This document shows, piece after piece, positions 43,994-52,477 of a stretch of 64,000 nucleotides of DNA (the first letter of the stretch is position 1; each line of letters starts with the position of its first letter). Made by a program: the position numbers and the translations under genes. The notes below the pieces were generated by a model, which ran no database searches, was not told the origin of the DNA, and saw only the letters and a program-made list of their open reading frames with translations. Origin of the DNA: Saliphagus infecundisoli (lineage in GTDB: Archaea; Halobacteriota; Halobacteria; Halobacteriales; Natrialbaceae); the NCBI RefSeq assembly GCF_020177375.1, contig NZ_JAIWHV010000018.1, forward strand, positions 1 to 64,000. The letters are read 5' to 3'.

Positions 43994-45879
43994 ACCCGAT
44001 CTCGGAGCTCCGCGAGCCGTTCTGCGGCCTGCTTGAAGCCGGCGCCGCGCTTCTCGTGGCCCCGCCAGATCTCGGTGATGATCGGGCCCTCGAAGTCGTC
44101 GTACAGCGGCAGGAGGCGCTCGAAGTCGATCTCGCCCTCGCCGATCTGGAGCCCCTCGCCGTCGACGCCCGCGGCGTCGGCGACGTGGAGGTAGGCGGTG
44201 TACGGCCGAAGGGTCCGGGCGTGTTCGTAGAGGTCCTCGCCCGCGTAATTGCACCACAGCTTCGCGTGGGAGGTGTCATAACAGATCCGTCGGCCGGTCC
44301 GCTCGCAGAACTCCGCGATCTCTTCTGCGGCCATGAAGTTGTTGTGGTAGCGCTGGCCGCCGTAGATCCAGGGCAGGGGCGGCATGTTCTCCATCAGCAC
44401 CTCGACGCCGCTCTCGTCGAGTTCCGAAAGCGACCGTTCGAGGGCCTCGTTCATTGCCGGGACCGACTCGAGGTCCATGTGGTCGGTCGTGATCCCGCCG
44501 GGGTGGACGACGATCGGCGGCCGCTCGGTCGGGAAATGGGGCGCGATCTCCTCGCGGGTCTTGTCGATCACCCGCTGGAGGACGTCCACCGCCTCCTGGC
44601 GGGTCGCCTCGGTTCGCGCGCTCGGATCGACGAGGTCGTGGCCGACCTGTTCGGGGGCGTGGATCCCCAGCCCCTTCTCGTAGTCGCCCACCGAGAACGC
44701 CTCGTCGAGGCCGGAGCCGTTGACCCGGAACTCGAAGACGTCGGGATCGCCCCAGTCGTGGTCTGCGATATCGGAGAAGCGGACGACGATCCCCCAGTTC
44801 TCGAGATCGGTGTCGTACTCTTCGGCGATCCCCTCGTCTACGTCCTCCCACTGGATCGTCTCGTCGGCCCCGATCGTTCTCCGGGCTTCGGCCCCGACGA
44901 CGGTCTCGAGTTCCTGGGGGGAGACGCCCTTCGCCGGGCTCTTCGCGGTCAGGTCCGCACGGGTGATCTCCCGTCCGGCGGGGATCTCGCGGGCGGCGAC
45001 GAGGCTCTTGCCAAGCGAGACGCGGTTGTTGTACTCCCCGCGGGTGAGGTACCGTTTGGGGGTCCCCTGGCTCTCCTCGATGTTGCGGACGTCCCGGACG
45101 AGCTTCTCCAACCCCGGGGCCTCCAGGCTCGCGGCGTGATCCGGCCCCTCCATGTCCCGCGAGACGGTGAAGTGGCGCTCGAGGACGTCGGCACCCATCG
45201 CGACGGCGGCCCCCGAGACCGCGATGCCGCGTTCGTGGCCCGAGTAGCCCACGGGGATGTCGTATCGCTCGTCGAGTTCCTCCATGAACGCGAGATTCAG
45301 GTTGTGGTAGGGCGCGGGGTACGTACTCCGGCAGTGGAGCAGGCCGAACGCCGCTCCCCGATCCGCCAGGAACTCGACAGTCCGCTCGATCTCTCCTTCC
45401 TCGGCCATCCCAGTCGAGACCAGGAGGGGTTTGCCCGTCTCGACGAGCCGCTCGAGCAGGAGGAAGTTCGTCATGTCGGGCGAGCCGATCTTGTACGCCG
45501 GGAGGTCGAGGTCCTCCAGAAAGTCGACGCTCGAGTCGTCCCAGGGCGAACAGAGGAACTCGATGCCCGACTCGCGGGTGTAGTCGGCCAGTTCGCGGAA
45601 CTCCGCGTCCGACAGCGAGACTCGCTTCAGGTTCGAGACGGTGTACTCGACGCCCATCTCCGAGCGGGCGGGGTTGGTGACGACCTCCTCGCGGTAGGTC
45701 TCCTCGAGCCGGCGCTTCTGGAACTTTACCGCGTCGGCGCCCGCCTCGTTCGCGATGTCGACTAACTTCTTTGCGAGCTGGAGGCTGCCGTTGTGGTTGA
45801 TGCCGGCCTCGGCGATGACGTAGGCGGGGTGATCGCCGCCGATCGACCGGTCGCCGACGGCGAGGGTGGAATCGGACAT
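43990..45879 (-). CDS. neuB: NeuB-type nonulosonate synthase fused to a sugar-isomerase TIM barrel
   Basis: The protein has 629 residues from the ATG at 45877-45879. Residues 20-265 are a NeuB domain, which condenses phosphoenolpyruvate with a 6-carbon N-acetyl sugar to a nonulosonic acid: AEAGINHNGSL, VKFQK, LVSTGMAEE, VGYSGHE and LERHFT. Residues about 290-346 are the SAF (antifreeze-like) domain that closes the active site. Residues about 361-629 are a xylose-isomerase/AP-endonuclease-like barrel (VLMENMPPLPW, YDTSHAKLW, TEIWRGH). The usual bacterial NeuB has only the first two. The extra barrel could supply or check the sugar substrate. NeuA lies at 50454; no NeuC, dehydratase or acetyltransferase of the pathway is in the window. 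Confidence 0.87.
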   Translation of the reverse strand: MSDSTLAVGDRSIGGDHPAYVIAEAGINHNGSLQLAKKLVDIANEAGADAVKFQKRRLEETYREEVVTNPARSEMGVEYTVSNLKRVSLSDAEFRELADYTRESGIEFLCSPWDDSSVDFLEDLDLPAYKIGSPDMTNFLLLERLVETGKPLLVSTGMAEEGEIERTVEFLADRGAAFGLLHCRSTYPAPYHNLNLAFMEELDERYDIPVGYSGHERGIAVSGAAVAMGADVLERHFTVSRDMEGPDHAASLEAPGLEKLVRDVRNIEESQGTPKRYLTRGEYNNRVSLGKSLVAAREIPAGREITRADLTAKSPAKGVSPQELETVVGAEARRTIGADETIQWEDVDEGIAEEYDTDLENWGIVVRFSDIADHDWGDPDVFEFRVNGSGLDEAFSVGDYEKGLGIHAPEQVGHDLVDPSARTEATRQEAVDVLQRVIDKTREEIAPHFPTERPPIVVHPGGITTDHMDLESVPAMNEALERSLSELDESGVEVLMENMPPLPWIYGGQRYHNNFMAAEEIAEFCERTGRRICYDTSHAKLWCNYAGEDLYEHARTLRPYTAYLHVADAAGVDGEGLQIGEGEIDFERLLPLYDDFEGPIITEIWRGHEKRGAGFKQAAERLAELRDRV

Positions 45880-46069
45880 ATCGTCTCCTCTTATCGGGGC
45901 GCCAAAAGGATTGTTTCTCGTCGCTCGCACGGTCGGCTTTGGATTCGCCTCCCGGTAGCCGATACGATCCCGAAGGCACTCCAGAGGACCGTTCGTGGCG
46001 GTATCGGAGCATACATCGAATTGACAATCTTATAGTGTCCCGACCGCGAACCCGTTTTCGAGTGAGTAC

Positions 46070-47857
46070 ATGAGTACAGAGGACCTCTCCTTCCGGGAGA
46101 AGGCCCGCGGCCTCTACGAGGTCGCGACCTTTCGCCCGGTTCTGACCGCCTCCGTCGTCTTCTTCAGCGTCTTTACGGCCCTCCTCGAGGGGATCGGGAT
46201 CAGCTTCATCGTTCCGATCGTCGAAATCGTCCAGTCGCCGGGGGCGCCGGGCGAGGACGCAAGCGGTCCGGTCGCGGTCTTCGTCGCCGTCTACGACTTC
46301 CTGGGGATCCCCTTCACGCTGGGCTCGGTCGTCCTCGGAGTCATCACCGTCATGGGCGTCCGGTTCGGGACGAACTTCGTCGTCGACTGGATGCGCATCG
46401 CCCTCCAGAACCGCTACGTCCGCCACCTCCAGCGCGAGTCGTTCGATCACGCCTTGGATGCCGAGATCGCCTACTTCGATCGGGAAGGCTCCGACGACAT
46501 CCTGAACGCCATCGTCACCCAGGCCGAGGCCGCGGGGCGGGTGATCAGTGACTTCATCCGTTTTATGAAACAGGTGATGCTCTGTGCGGTCTATCTGGGA
46601 ATCGCGCTCTATCTCTCGCCCGTGCTCACCGTGCTCGCGGGCGTGATCCTCGGTGGACTGACCTTCTTCATCCGCAAGGTCGTCGAGCCGGGATACACCA
46701 TCGGCGACCGGGTCGCCCAGGCCAACGAGGAGATCCAGGGCGCCGCCCAGGCGGGCACCCAGGGGATCCGCGACGCGAAGCTCTTTACGCTGACCGACGA
46801 GCTCTTCGATCGGTTCGCACGCCACGTCGACACCTACACCTCCTCCTCGATCAAGCTCGGGCGCAACGAGGCGATCATCGACAACGTCTACAACTTCGCG
46901 GCGGCCGCGACGGTGTTCGGACTCATCTACGTCGCGATCGGGTTTACCGGCCTCTCGCTCGCCTCGCTTGGGATGTTCCTCTTTGCGATGTTCAAGCTCG
47001 GCCCGAAACTGAGCCGGGCGAACAACTACCTCTACCGGGTCGAGGGCCGGCTCCCCCATCTCGTCCGGACCCAGGAGTTCATCGACGAACTGCGCGACCA
47101 CGAGGAGCCGGTCGGCGGCGGCCGACCGGTCCCCGAGAGCCCGTTCCCGATCACCTTCGAGGACGTCTCCTTTGCCTACGACGAAGAGCCAGTCCTCCGG
47201 GACGTTTCCTTCCGGATCGCGGCCGACGAGTTCGTCGCGTTCGTCGGCCCGTCCGGCGCCGGCAAGTCCACCGTCGCCTCCCTGCTCGCCCGGCTGTACG
47301 ACCCCGACTCCGGGGACGTGACGGTCGCCGGGACCTCCCTCGCCGAGTACGACCTCACCGAGTGGCGCTCGCGGGTCGCCGTCGTCCGCCAGAACCCGTT
47401 CCTGTTCAACACCACCCTCCGGGAGAACGTCACGATCGGGAACCGGGATGCGACCCAGGCCGAGATCGAACGCGCCTGCGAGATCGCCCACGTCACGGAG
47501 TTCATCGACGAACTCCCCGAGGGCTACGACACCGAACTCGGCGACGACGGCGTCCGCCTCTCTGGGGGCCAGCGTCAGCGGGTCGCACTCGCCCGCGCGC
47601 TCCTGAAGGACGCGGACCTCCTCGTCCTGGACGAGGCGACCAGCGACCTCGACTCGGGGATCGAAGACCGGGTCCACACCGCCATCGAGGAGATGGACCG
47701 GGACTACGCGATCCTCGCGATCGCCCACCGGCTCTCGACCGTGCGGGGTGCGGATCGGATCCACACCGTCGAGGACGGCAGGATCGTCGAGGAGGGTGAC
47801 CACGAGGAACTGCTCGAAGAGGAGGGCCGGTACGCCGACCTCTACGCGATGCAGTAG
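46070..47857 (+). CDS. ABC transporter, fused membrane and ATPase domains (glycan exporter type)
   Basis: This 595-residue half-transporter has an N-terminal six-helix membrane domain (about 25-330) and a C-terminal ATPase: Walker A FVGPSGAGKSTV (about 390-401), Q-loop VVRQNPFLF, signature RLSGGQRQRVAL, Walker B LLVLDEATSDLD and the switch His in IAHRLSTVR. It resembles MsbA and the PglK flippase, which moves lipid-linked oligosaccharides. The next gene starts 3 bp after its stop, so the two are co-expressed. It probably exports the nonulosonate-containing glycan; a lipid or drug substrate cannot be excluded. Confidence 0.87.
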   Translation: MSTEDLSFREKARGLYEVATFRPVLTASVVFFSVFTALLEGIGISFIVPIVEIVQSPGAPGEDASGPVAVFVAVYDFLGIPFTLGSVVLGVITVMGVRFGTNFVVDWMRIALQNRYVRHLQRESFDHALDAEIAYFDREGSDDILNAIVTQAEAAGRVISDFIRFMKQVMLCAVYLGIALYLSPVLTVLAGVILGGLTFFIRKVVEPGYTIGDRVAQANEEIQGAAQAGTQGIRDAKLFTLTDELFDRFARHVDTYTSSSIKLGRNEAIIDNVYNFAAAATVFGLIYVAIGFTGLSLASLGMFLFAMFKLGPKLSRANNYLYRVEGRLPHLVRTQEFIDELRDHEEPVGGGRPVPESPFPITFEDVSFAYDEEPVLRDVSFRIAADEFVAFVGPSGAGKSTVASLLARLYDPDSGDVTVAGTSLAEYDLTEWRSRVAVVRQNPFLFNTTLRENVTIGNRDATQAEIERACEIAHVTEFIDELPEGYDTELGDDGVRLSGGQRQRVALARALLKDADLLVLDEATSDLDSGIEDRVHTAIEEMDRDYAILAIAHRLSTVRGADRIHTVEDGRIVEEGDHEELLEEEGRYADLYAMQ

Positions 47858-47859
47858 CC

Positions 47860-49359
47860 GTGGCGGGAGCCACGGACCGAACGGACGAGACGAACGATTC
47901 CACACTCTCCTACGAGGAGGCCCACCGCCGGTTTCTGGCCGTCGAGGACGACCTGGGGCTCTTTTCGGCCCGGATCGACGGCGTCCCCTTCTGGGAGCGG
48001 GCCCGCTTCGAGACCCACAGGGAGGCGATCCGGGAAACGACGCCGCTGGGCGAGGCCCACACGACGGTCTCCCTCCAGCGCGCCCGCCTCCGGAAGCTGA
48101 CGGGACTGCTCCGGAACGTCGCCGTCGGCAACCCCTTTCTTGCCGATCCTGCGGAGATCGCGTTCGTCGGCCATCCCCGACGCAAGCAACGGGAGGACGG
48201 GCTCTGGTGGGACGTCTACTGCGACCCGATCCTCGAGGCCCTCGACCTCGACGCCGTCTACCTCGAACCCGATCACGACCACGTCCACCACACCCCAGCG
48301 AAGACGGAGGACGTTCGCTACCTCGATCTGGTGAAGTACGGCGGCAACCTCCGGCGAAAGTTCCTTCCTCCGAGTGTTCTCACGCCGGCCGACGAGCGCT
48401 TCCTCGAGCGGGTCGAAGCGGCGTTCGCCGAGCGGTTCGGGACCGGCCTCGACGTCGCCGGACGGGTCCGCCGGGACCTCGTGACCCGGCGCTGCAGGGG
48501 ACCGCTCTACCGGCGACTCCTCGAGCGCCTCGATCCCGATATCGTCGTCCTCGTCGTCTCCTACGGGAAGGAGACGCCGATCGAGGTCTGTTCGGATCTC
48601 GGAATCCCCGTCGTCGAACTCCAACACGGCGTGGTCAATCCGTATCACGTCGGCTACTCGTTTCCGGGCGACCGCACCAAGGAGACGTTCCCCGACTACC
48701 TCTTTACCTTCGGCGAGTTCTGGGGCGACTCCGTCGAGTTGCCGATCCCCGCCGATCGGGTGTATCCGGTCGGTTACCCTCACCTCGAGGCGTCGCTTGC
48801 GGAACTCGAGGACGGTGTCGAAAGCGGGTCCGGGGACGCAAACGACGACGCCTCGGACGATGAGAGCGACGAGGGAGGAGAGCAGTTGCTGGTCGTCTCC
48901 CAGGGAACCGTCGGCCGGGAACTCTCCCGGTTCGTGGCGGCCCTTGCTGAAGATTTTTCGGGTGAGATCGTCTACAAACTCCACCCCGGCGAGTACGACG
49001 GCTGGGAGGACTCCTACCCTTGGCTCCGGGAGGCCGATATCGACGTCCGCGCCGACGCCGACCTCTACGACCTCTTCGCCGAGTCGGCGGCCCAAGTCGG
49101 AGTCTACTCGACGGCGCTCTACGAGGGGCTGGCGGTCGGCCTCGACACCTACCTGCTCGAGTGTCCCGGCGTCGTCCAACTGGGGCCGCTGGTCGATCGG
49201 GGCTACGCGACCGTAGTCGAGTCCCCCGCGGAGTTCCTCGAGGCCTACGAGGCGGGGGCGGCGAGTCCGCCCGAAGATCGGGCGCCCTTCTTCGCGCCGA
49301 ACGCGATCGACACCATCGGAGCCGCGCTCGCGGAGGTCCGCGAGCGAGAGCGACGATAA
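47860..49359 (+). CDS. Putative GT-B glycosyltransferase with sialyltransferase-like HP motif
   Basis: The protein has 499 residues from the GTG at 47860. VELQHGVVNPYH (about 252-263) and VYKLHPGEYDGW (371-382) are the conserved His/Pro motifs. They look like the HP motif of bacterial CMP-sialic-acid transferases and of capsule and CDP-glycerol transferases. YSTALYEGLAVG near residue 430 is the donor-site helix. An acidic linker (about 320-340, Asp/Ser-rich) separates the domains. It sits directly behind the ABC exporter and 1.1 kb before the NeuA gene, so use of a CMP-nonulosonate donor is an attractive inference. A capsule-export KpsS-like role is the main alternative. Confidence 0.6.
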   Translation: MAGATDRTDETNDSTLSYEEAHRRFLAVEDDLGLFSARIDGVPFWERARFETHREAIRETTPLGEAHTTVSLQRARLRKLTGLLRNVAVGNPFLADPAEIAFVGHPRRKQREDGLWWDVYCDPILEALDLDAVYLEPDHDHVHHTPAKTEDVRYLDLVKYGGNLRRKFLPPSVLTPADERFLERVEAAFAERFGTGLDVAGRVRRDLVTRRCRGPLYRRLLERLDPDIVVLVVSYGKETPIEVCSDLGIPVVELQHGVVNPYHVGYSFPGDRTKETFPDYLFTFGEFWGDSVELPIPADRVYPVGYPHLEASLAELEDGVESGSGDANDDASDDESDEGGEQLLVVSQGTVGRELSRFVAALAEDFSGEIVYKLHPGEYDGWEDSYPWLREADIDVRADADLYDLFAESAAQVGVYSTALYEGLAVGLDTYLLECPGVVQLGPLVDRGYATVVESPAEFLEAYEAGAASPPEDRAPFFAPNAIDTIGAALAEVRERERR

Positions 49360-49391
49360 CCGGCGCGATCGATGTCCGTCGCGACGAGCGG

Positions 49392-50306
49392 CTACCCGCG
49401 CGATTCCGACGTCGGGGAAAGCCGTTCGCGGAGCTGACCGGTTCGTTTCGCGAGGTCGAGTACGTACCGGAGCCCGTAGAACGAGAGCTTCTCCCGGATC
49501 GACAGCTCCTCCCAGACGTCGGCGAGTTCCTTCTTCGTGGTCGAGGGTTTCGGCGGGAGGTACTGTCGCGGGTTCGCCAGCCCGCGGCCGTGGCCGAGTT
49601 CGGGGTGGAGCCGGCGATTCTGCTCGATCCCGCGGCCGATCCGGACGTACTTTTCGAGCATCGATCGCAGCGACACCCGCGACGGGTGGGTCACGACGAC
49701 CTCCGGCGCGTAGTGGAGCTCCCGACCGGAGCGCTGGACCCGGCGGCCGAACTCGAGGTCGCCGCCCGACACCAACCGGGAATCGAAACCGCCGACGTCA
49801 GCGAGCGTCTTGCGGGTGACCAGCAGGCAGTTCGTCGGCGCGTACCCCTCCTCGCGGACGTAGCGGGCGACGGGGAAGCCGGTCAGGCGGTCGTAGCGCG
49901 CGACGAGCCCCTCTCCGTCCTCTCGGGGGATCTCGACCCGACAGCCCACGTACGCCGCCCCGCGTTCGTCCATCGCCGCGACCGCGCGCTCGAGCCAGTC
50001 CGCTTCGACGGTGCTGTCGGCGTCGAGGAAGGCGAGTATGTCGGTATCCGCCCGTGCGGCCCTGATTCCCGTGTTTCGGGCGGCGTAGGAGCCCTGAATC
50101 TCGGTCTCGGAGACGAGGGTGAACAGGCCGGGATCGGTTTCGCGAAACGCCCGAGCGACCTCGAGGGTGGCGTCGGTCGAGCCGTTGTCGGCGACGACGA
50201 CCTCGTAGTCGGGGTAGGTCTGGTCGGCGAGGGCCTCGAGAGTCGCCGAGAGCCCCTCGGGGTCGTTGTAGACGGGAACGATCACCGAGACGGGCGGCCC
50301 GTTCAC
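49392..50306 (-). CDS. Glycosyltransferase family 2
   Basis: The protein has 304 residues. PPVSVIVPVYNDPEGLSATL, SYAARNTGIRAARADT, the metal site FLDADSTVE (about 93-101) and GGFDSRLVSGGDLEFGRR match GT2, and the C-terminal tail (PRQYLPPKPSTTKKEL, then YGLRYVLDLAKRTGQL) matches the GT2 at 12412 and the fragment at 20944. It is a GC-rich version of the same subfamily, so the two glycan clusters share ancestry. It is convergent with the HP-motif gene and divergent from neuA across about 150 bp. Confidence 0.88.
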   Translation of the reverse strand: MNGPPVSVIVPVYNDPEGLSATLEALADQTYPDYEVVVADNGSTDATLEVARAFRETDPGLFTLVSETEIQGSYAARNTGIRAARADTDILAFLDADSTVEADWLERAVAAMDERGAAYVGCRVEIPREDGEGLVARYDRLTGFPVARYVREEGYAPTNCLLVTRKTLADVGGFDSRLVSGGDLEFGRRVQRSGRELHYAPEVVVTHPSRVSLRSMLEKYVRIGRGIEQNRRLHPELGHGRGLANPRQYLPPKPSTTKKELADVWEELSIREKLSFYGLRYVLDLAKRTGQLRERLSPTSESRG

Positions 50307-50453
50307 GGGCGGTCACCGCCGGTCGGCGTCCGGGGGTGGCGTCCGCGGTCGCCACGAAGGAGGGTCACGATCGGTACGGGCCGCCGGATAGACTTATATC
50401 GCCCGGTAAGCCGCATCGGTGGCTACTTGTCGGTCGGGGCGCAGGCTCCCGCC

Positions 50454-51158
50454 ATGGCCGTCGCTCTCGTCCCTGCACGCGGTGGAAGCAAGGGGATCCC
50501 CGGAAAGAACGTCACGCCGTTTCTCGGCGACCCGCTGATCGCCCATACGATCGCCCAGGCCGACGCCGCCGACGCGATCGAGAGTACCTACGTCTCGACC
50601 GACGACGACGAGATCGCCGACGCCAGCCGCGAGGCCGGCGCTGGCGTCATCGACAGGCCGGAATCGATCGCTGGCGACCGCTCGCCGACGGAGGCGGCGC
50701 TTACCCACGCCCTCGAGGTCCTCGAAAACGACGGAGTCGAGCCCGAGGTCGCCGTGCTCCTCCAGTGTACCTCGCCGCTTCGCCGGCCCGCTGACATCGA
50801 CGCGACGGTCGACCTCGTCGAGGGGGAGTACGACTCGGCGCTTTCGGCCTGTGCCGATCACTCCTTTTTCTGGGAGCAGGAGGGAGAAAGCGCCAGCCCG
50901 GTCAACTACGATCCCGCGGAGCGACCGATGCGCCAGGAGATGGCCGACCGCTACCGCGAGAACGGCTCGGTCTACGCCTTCGAACCGGCGGTCCTCCGGG
51001 AGGAGAGTGCCCGGCTGGGCGGACGGGTCGGGATCCACGAGATGCCCGAACTCCTGAGCTTCGAGGTGGACACGCCCGAGGACCTGACGCTGCTGGAGGC
51101 GATCGCCGACGTGATCGGGTTCGAAGCCACCGCCGGGGAGCTGGGTGGGCGGACGTGA
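50454..51158 (+). CDS. neuA: Acylneuraminate (nonulosonate) cytidylyltransferase
   Basis: The protein has 234 residues, the usual length of single-domain NeuA/PseF/LegF. VALVPARGGSKGIPGKNV is the CTP-binding signature at the very N-terminus, STDDDEIADASRE follows, LLQCTSPLRRPADID is the central block and FEVDTPEDL the C-terminal Asp motif. It activates a nonulosonic acid to the CMP form for glycan assembly in the cytoplasm. Its stop overlaps the pyruvyl transferase start (GTGA) by 4 bp. With NeuB at 43990 it indicates an archaeal nonulosonic-acid pathway; which sugar (sialic, legionaminic, pseudaminic) cannot be told. Confidence 0.88.
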   Translation: MAVALVPARGGSKGIPGKNVTPFLGDPLIAHTIAQADAADAIESTYVSTDDDEIADASREAGAGVIDRPESIAGDRSPTEAALTHALEVLENDGVEPEVAVLLQCTSPLRRPADIDATVDLVEGEYDSALSACADHSFFWEQEGESASPVNYDPAERPMRQEMADRYRENGSVYAFEPAVLREESARLGGRVGIHEMPELLSFEVDTPEDLTLLEAIADVIGFEATAGELGGRT

Positions 51159-52477
51159 GCAGGACGGTCTACTTCGTCAACGACACGACGACCAGCGAGA
51201 ACTGGGGCTGTCGGGGAACCACGAGAGCCCTGCGCGGGATGGTCGCTGAGGCGGGCGGCGAGATCACCGATACCCTCCACCTCGAGCGGATGGACGACCG
51301 GCGCGCGCTCGCCGAGACCGTCGTGGAACCCGAGTCGTTTCCCGCGCGCCTGGCCCGCTTCGTGTCCCGGAAGGCCGACCTTGAGGGGAAGGCGTTGCGG
51401 GCGCTCGCGTTCGTCCACGGCGGGAACCGCCGGGGCGCCTACGAACACTACCAGTCGATCGTCGGCCGGTGGGACGAGATCCCCGTGACCTACGAGGAGT
51501 ACCCCGCGGCCGCGCGGGCGGTCCGCCGTGGCGAGCTCCTCCCCGACGTCCGCCGCGGGATCGAGGACAGCGACCTCGTCCTCATCAACGGCGAGGGAAG
51601 CATCTACGACCGCCAGCGAAAGGGCCGGATGATGCTGTTCGTCGCCTACCTCGCCCGCGAGTTCGACACCGACTGCGCGCTCGTCAACCACACCGCCGAC
51701 GTCCACGACCCGGTCGTCCGCGAGATCGCCGCGAACGTCTATCCCCGGCTGACCGACGTCGTCTTCCGGGAGCCGTTCTCGGCTGACGCCTGCGCCGAGT
51801 TCCTTCCCGACGAGGCCGACCGCTCCCGGGGCGCCGACGCCGCCTTCACGTACGAGCCCGTCGCCGACCGGGAGGCCTGGGAGCGGGTCGTCTCCCGCGA
51901 GGGCTACTTCGACGCCTACCCCGACTCCGCAGCGGGGTTCGACCCGAGCGAGCCCTACGTCTGCGTCGGCGGCAGCTCGATCTACAACCGACCCGACAGG
52001 CCCGCCTACGACCCGGAACCCGCCTTCGCCGACCTCTGTCGGCAGGTCGAGCGCGAGGTCGCCTCGGTCGTGCTCACCGCCTCCTGTGGCTCCGACGCCG
52101 AGATCCTCCGGCCGGTCGCCGACGACCTCGACCTGCCGTTGGTCGGCCCCGCGACCCCGGTCCGACAGGCGATCGACGTCCTGGGCCACGCCGCGGGCTA
52201 CGTCGGCGGGCGCTGGCACCCGAGCATCTACGCGCTGACTGGGGGAACTCCGGTGGTGACCCTCACCGCCAACACCTACAAGACCGCGGCGCTGATCGAG
52301 CAGGTCGGCCTCGACGGCCCGACGTTCGACGCGCTCGCCCTTGAGGGCGCGACCGACCGGATCGTCGATCTCCTCTCGGAGTACGTCGATCGCGAGGGGC
52401 TCGAGGAGCGCCTCGAAGAGCGGGCCGACGTCCTCGCAGAGCGCGCCCGTCGTAACGTCCGGCTCCTCGAGAGCTAA
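51155..52477 (+). CDS. Polysaccharide pyruvyl transferase family protein
   Basis: The protein has 440 residues from the GTG at 51155, coupled to neuA by a 4-bp overlap. DTTTSENWGCRGTTRALRG is the family start, SDLVLINGEGSIYDRQRKG follows, EPYVCVGGSSIYNRP opens the second domain and GGRWHPSIYALTGG carries the conserved His. It is paralogous to 41177-42472. Coupling to NeuA suggests it acts on the same nonulosonate-containing glycan, either adding pyruvate or working as a GT-B-like transferase. It meets the convergent gene at 52474 with a 4-bp overlap. Confidence 0.83.
   Translation: MSRTVYFVNDTTTSENWGCRGTTRALRGMVAEAGGEITDTLHLERMDDRRALAETVVEPESFPARLARFVSRKADLEGKALRALAFVHGGNRRGAYEHYQSIVGRWDEIPVTYEEYPAAARAVRRGELLPDVRRGIEDSDLVLINGEGSIYDRQRKGRMMLFVAYLAREFDTDCALVNHTADVHDPVVREIAANVYPRLTDVVFREPFSADACAEFLPDEADRSRGADAAFTYEPVADREAWERVVSREGYFDAYPDSAAGFDPSEPYVCVGGSSIYNRPDRPAYDPEPAFADLCRQVEREVASVVLTASCGSDAEILRPVADDLDLPLVGPATPVRQAIDVLGHAAGYVGGRWHPSIYALTGGTPVVTLTANTYKTAALIEQVGLDGPTFDALALEGATDRIVDLLSEYVDREGLEERLEERADVLAERARRNVRLLES

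Noticed and set aside
41186-47905. Very long open frames on the opposite strands (over 900-1200 codons)
   Set aside because: They are antisense or shifted frames of high-GC genes. Their translations are Arg/Pro/Gly-rich or mirror acidic proteins and contain no family motifs, while the genes listed do.
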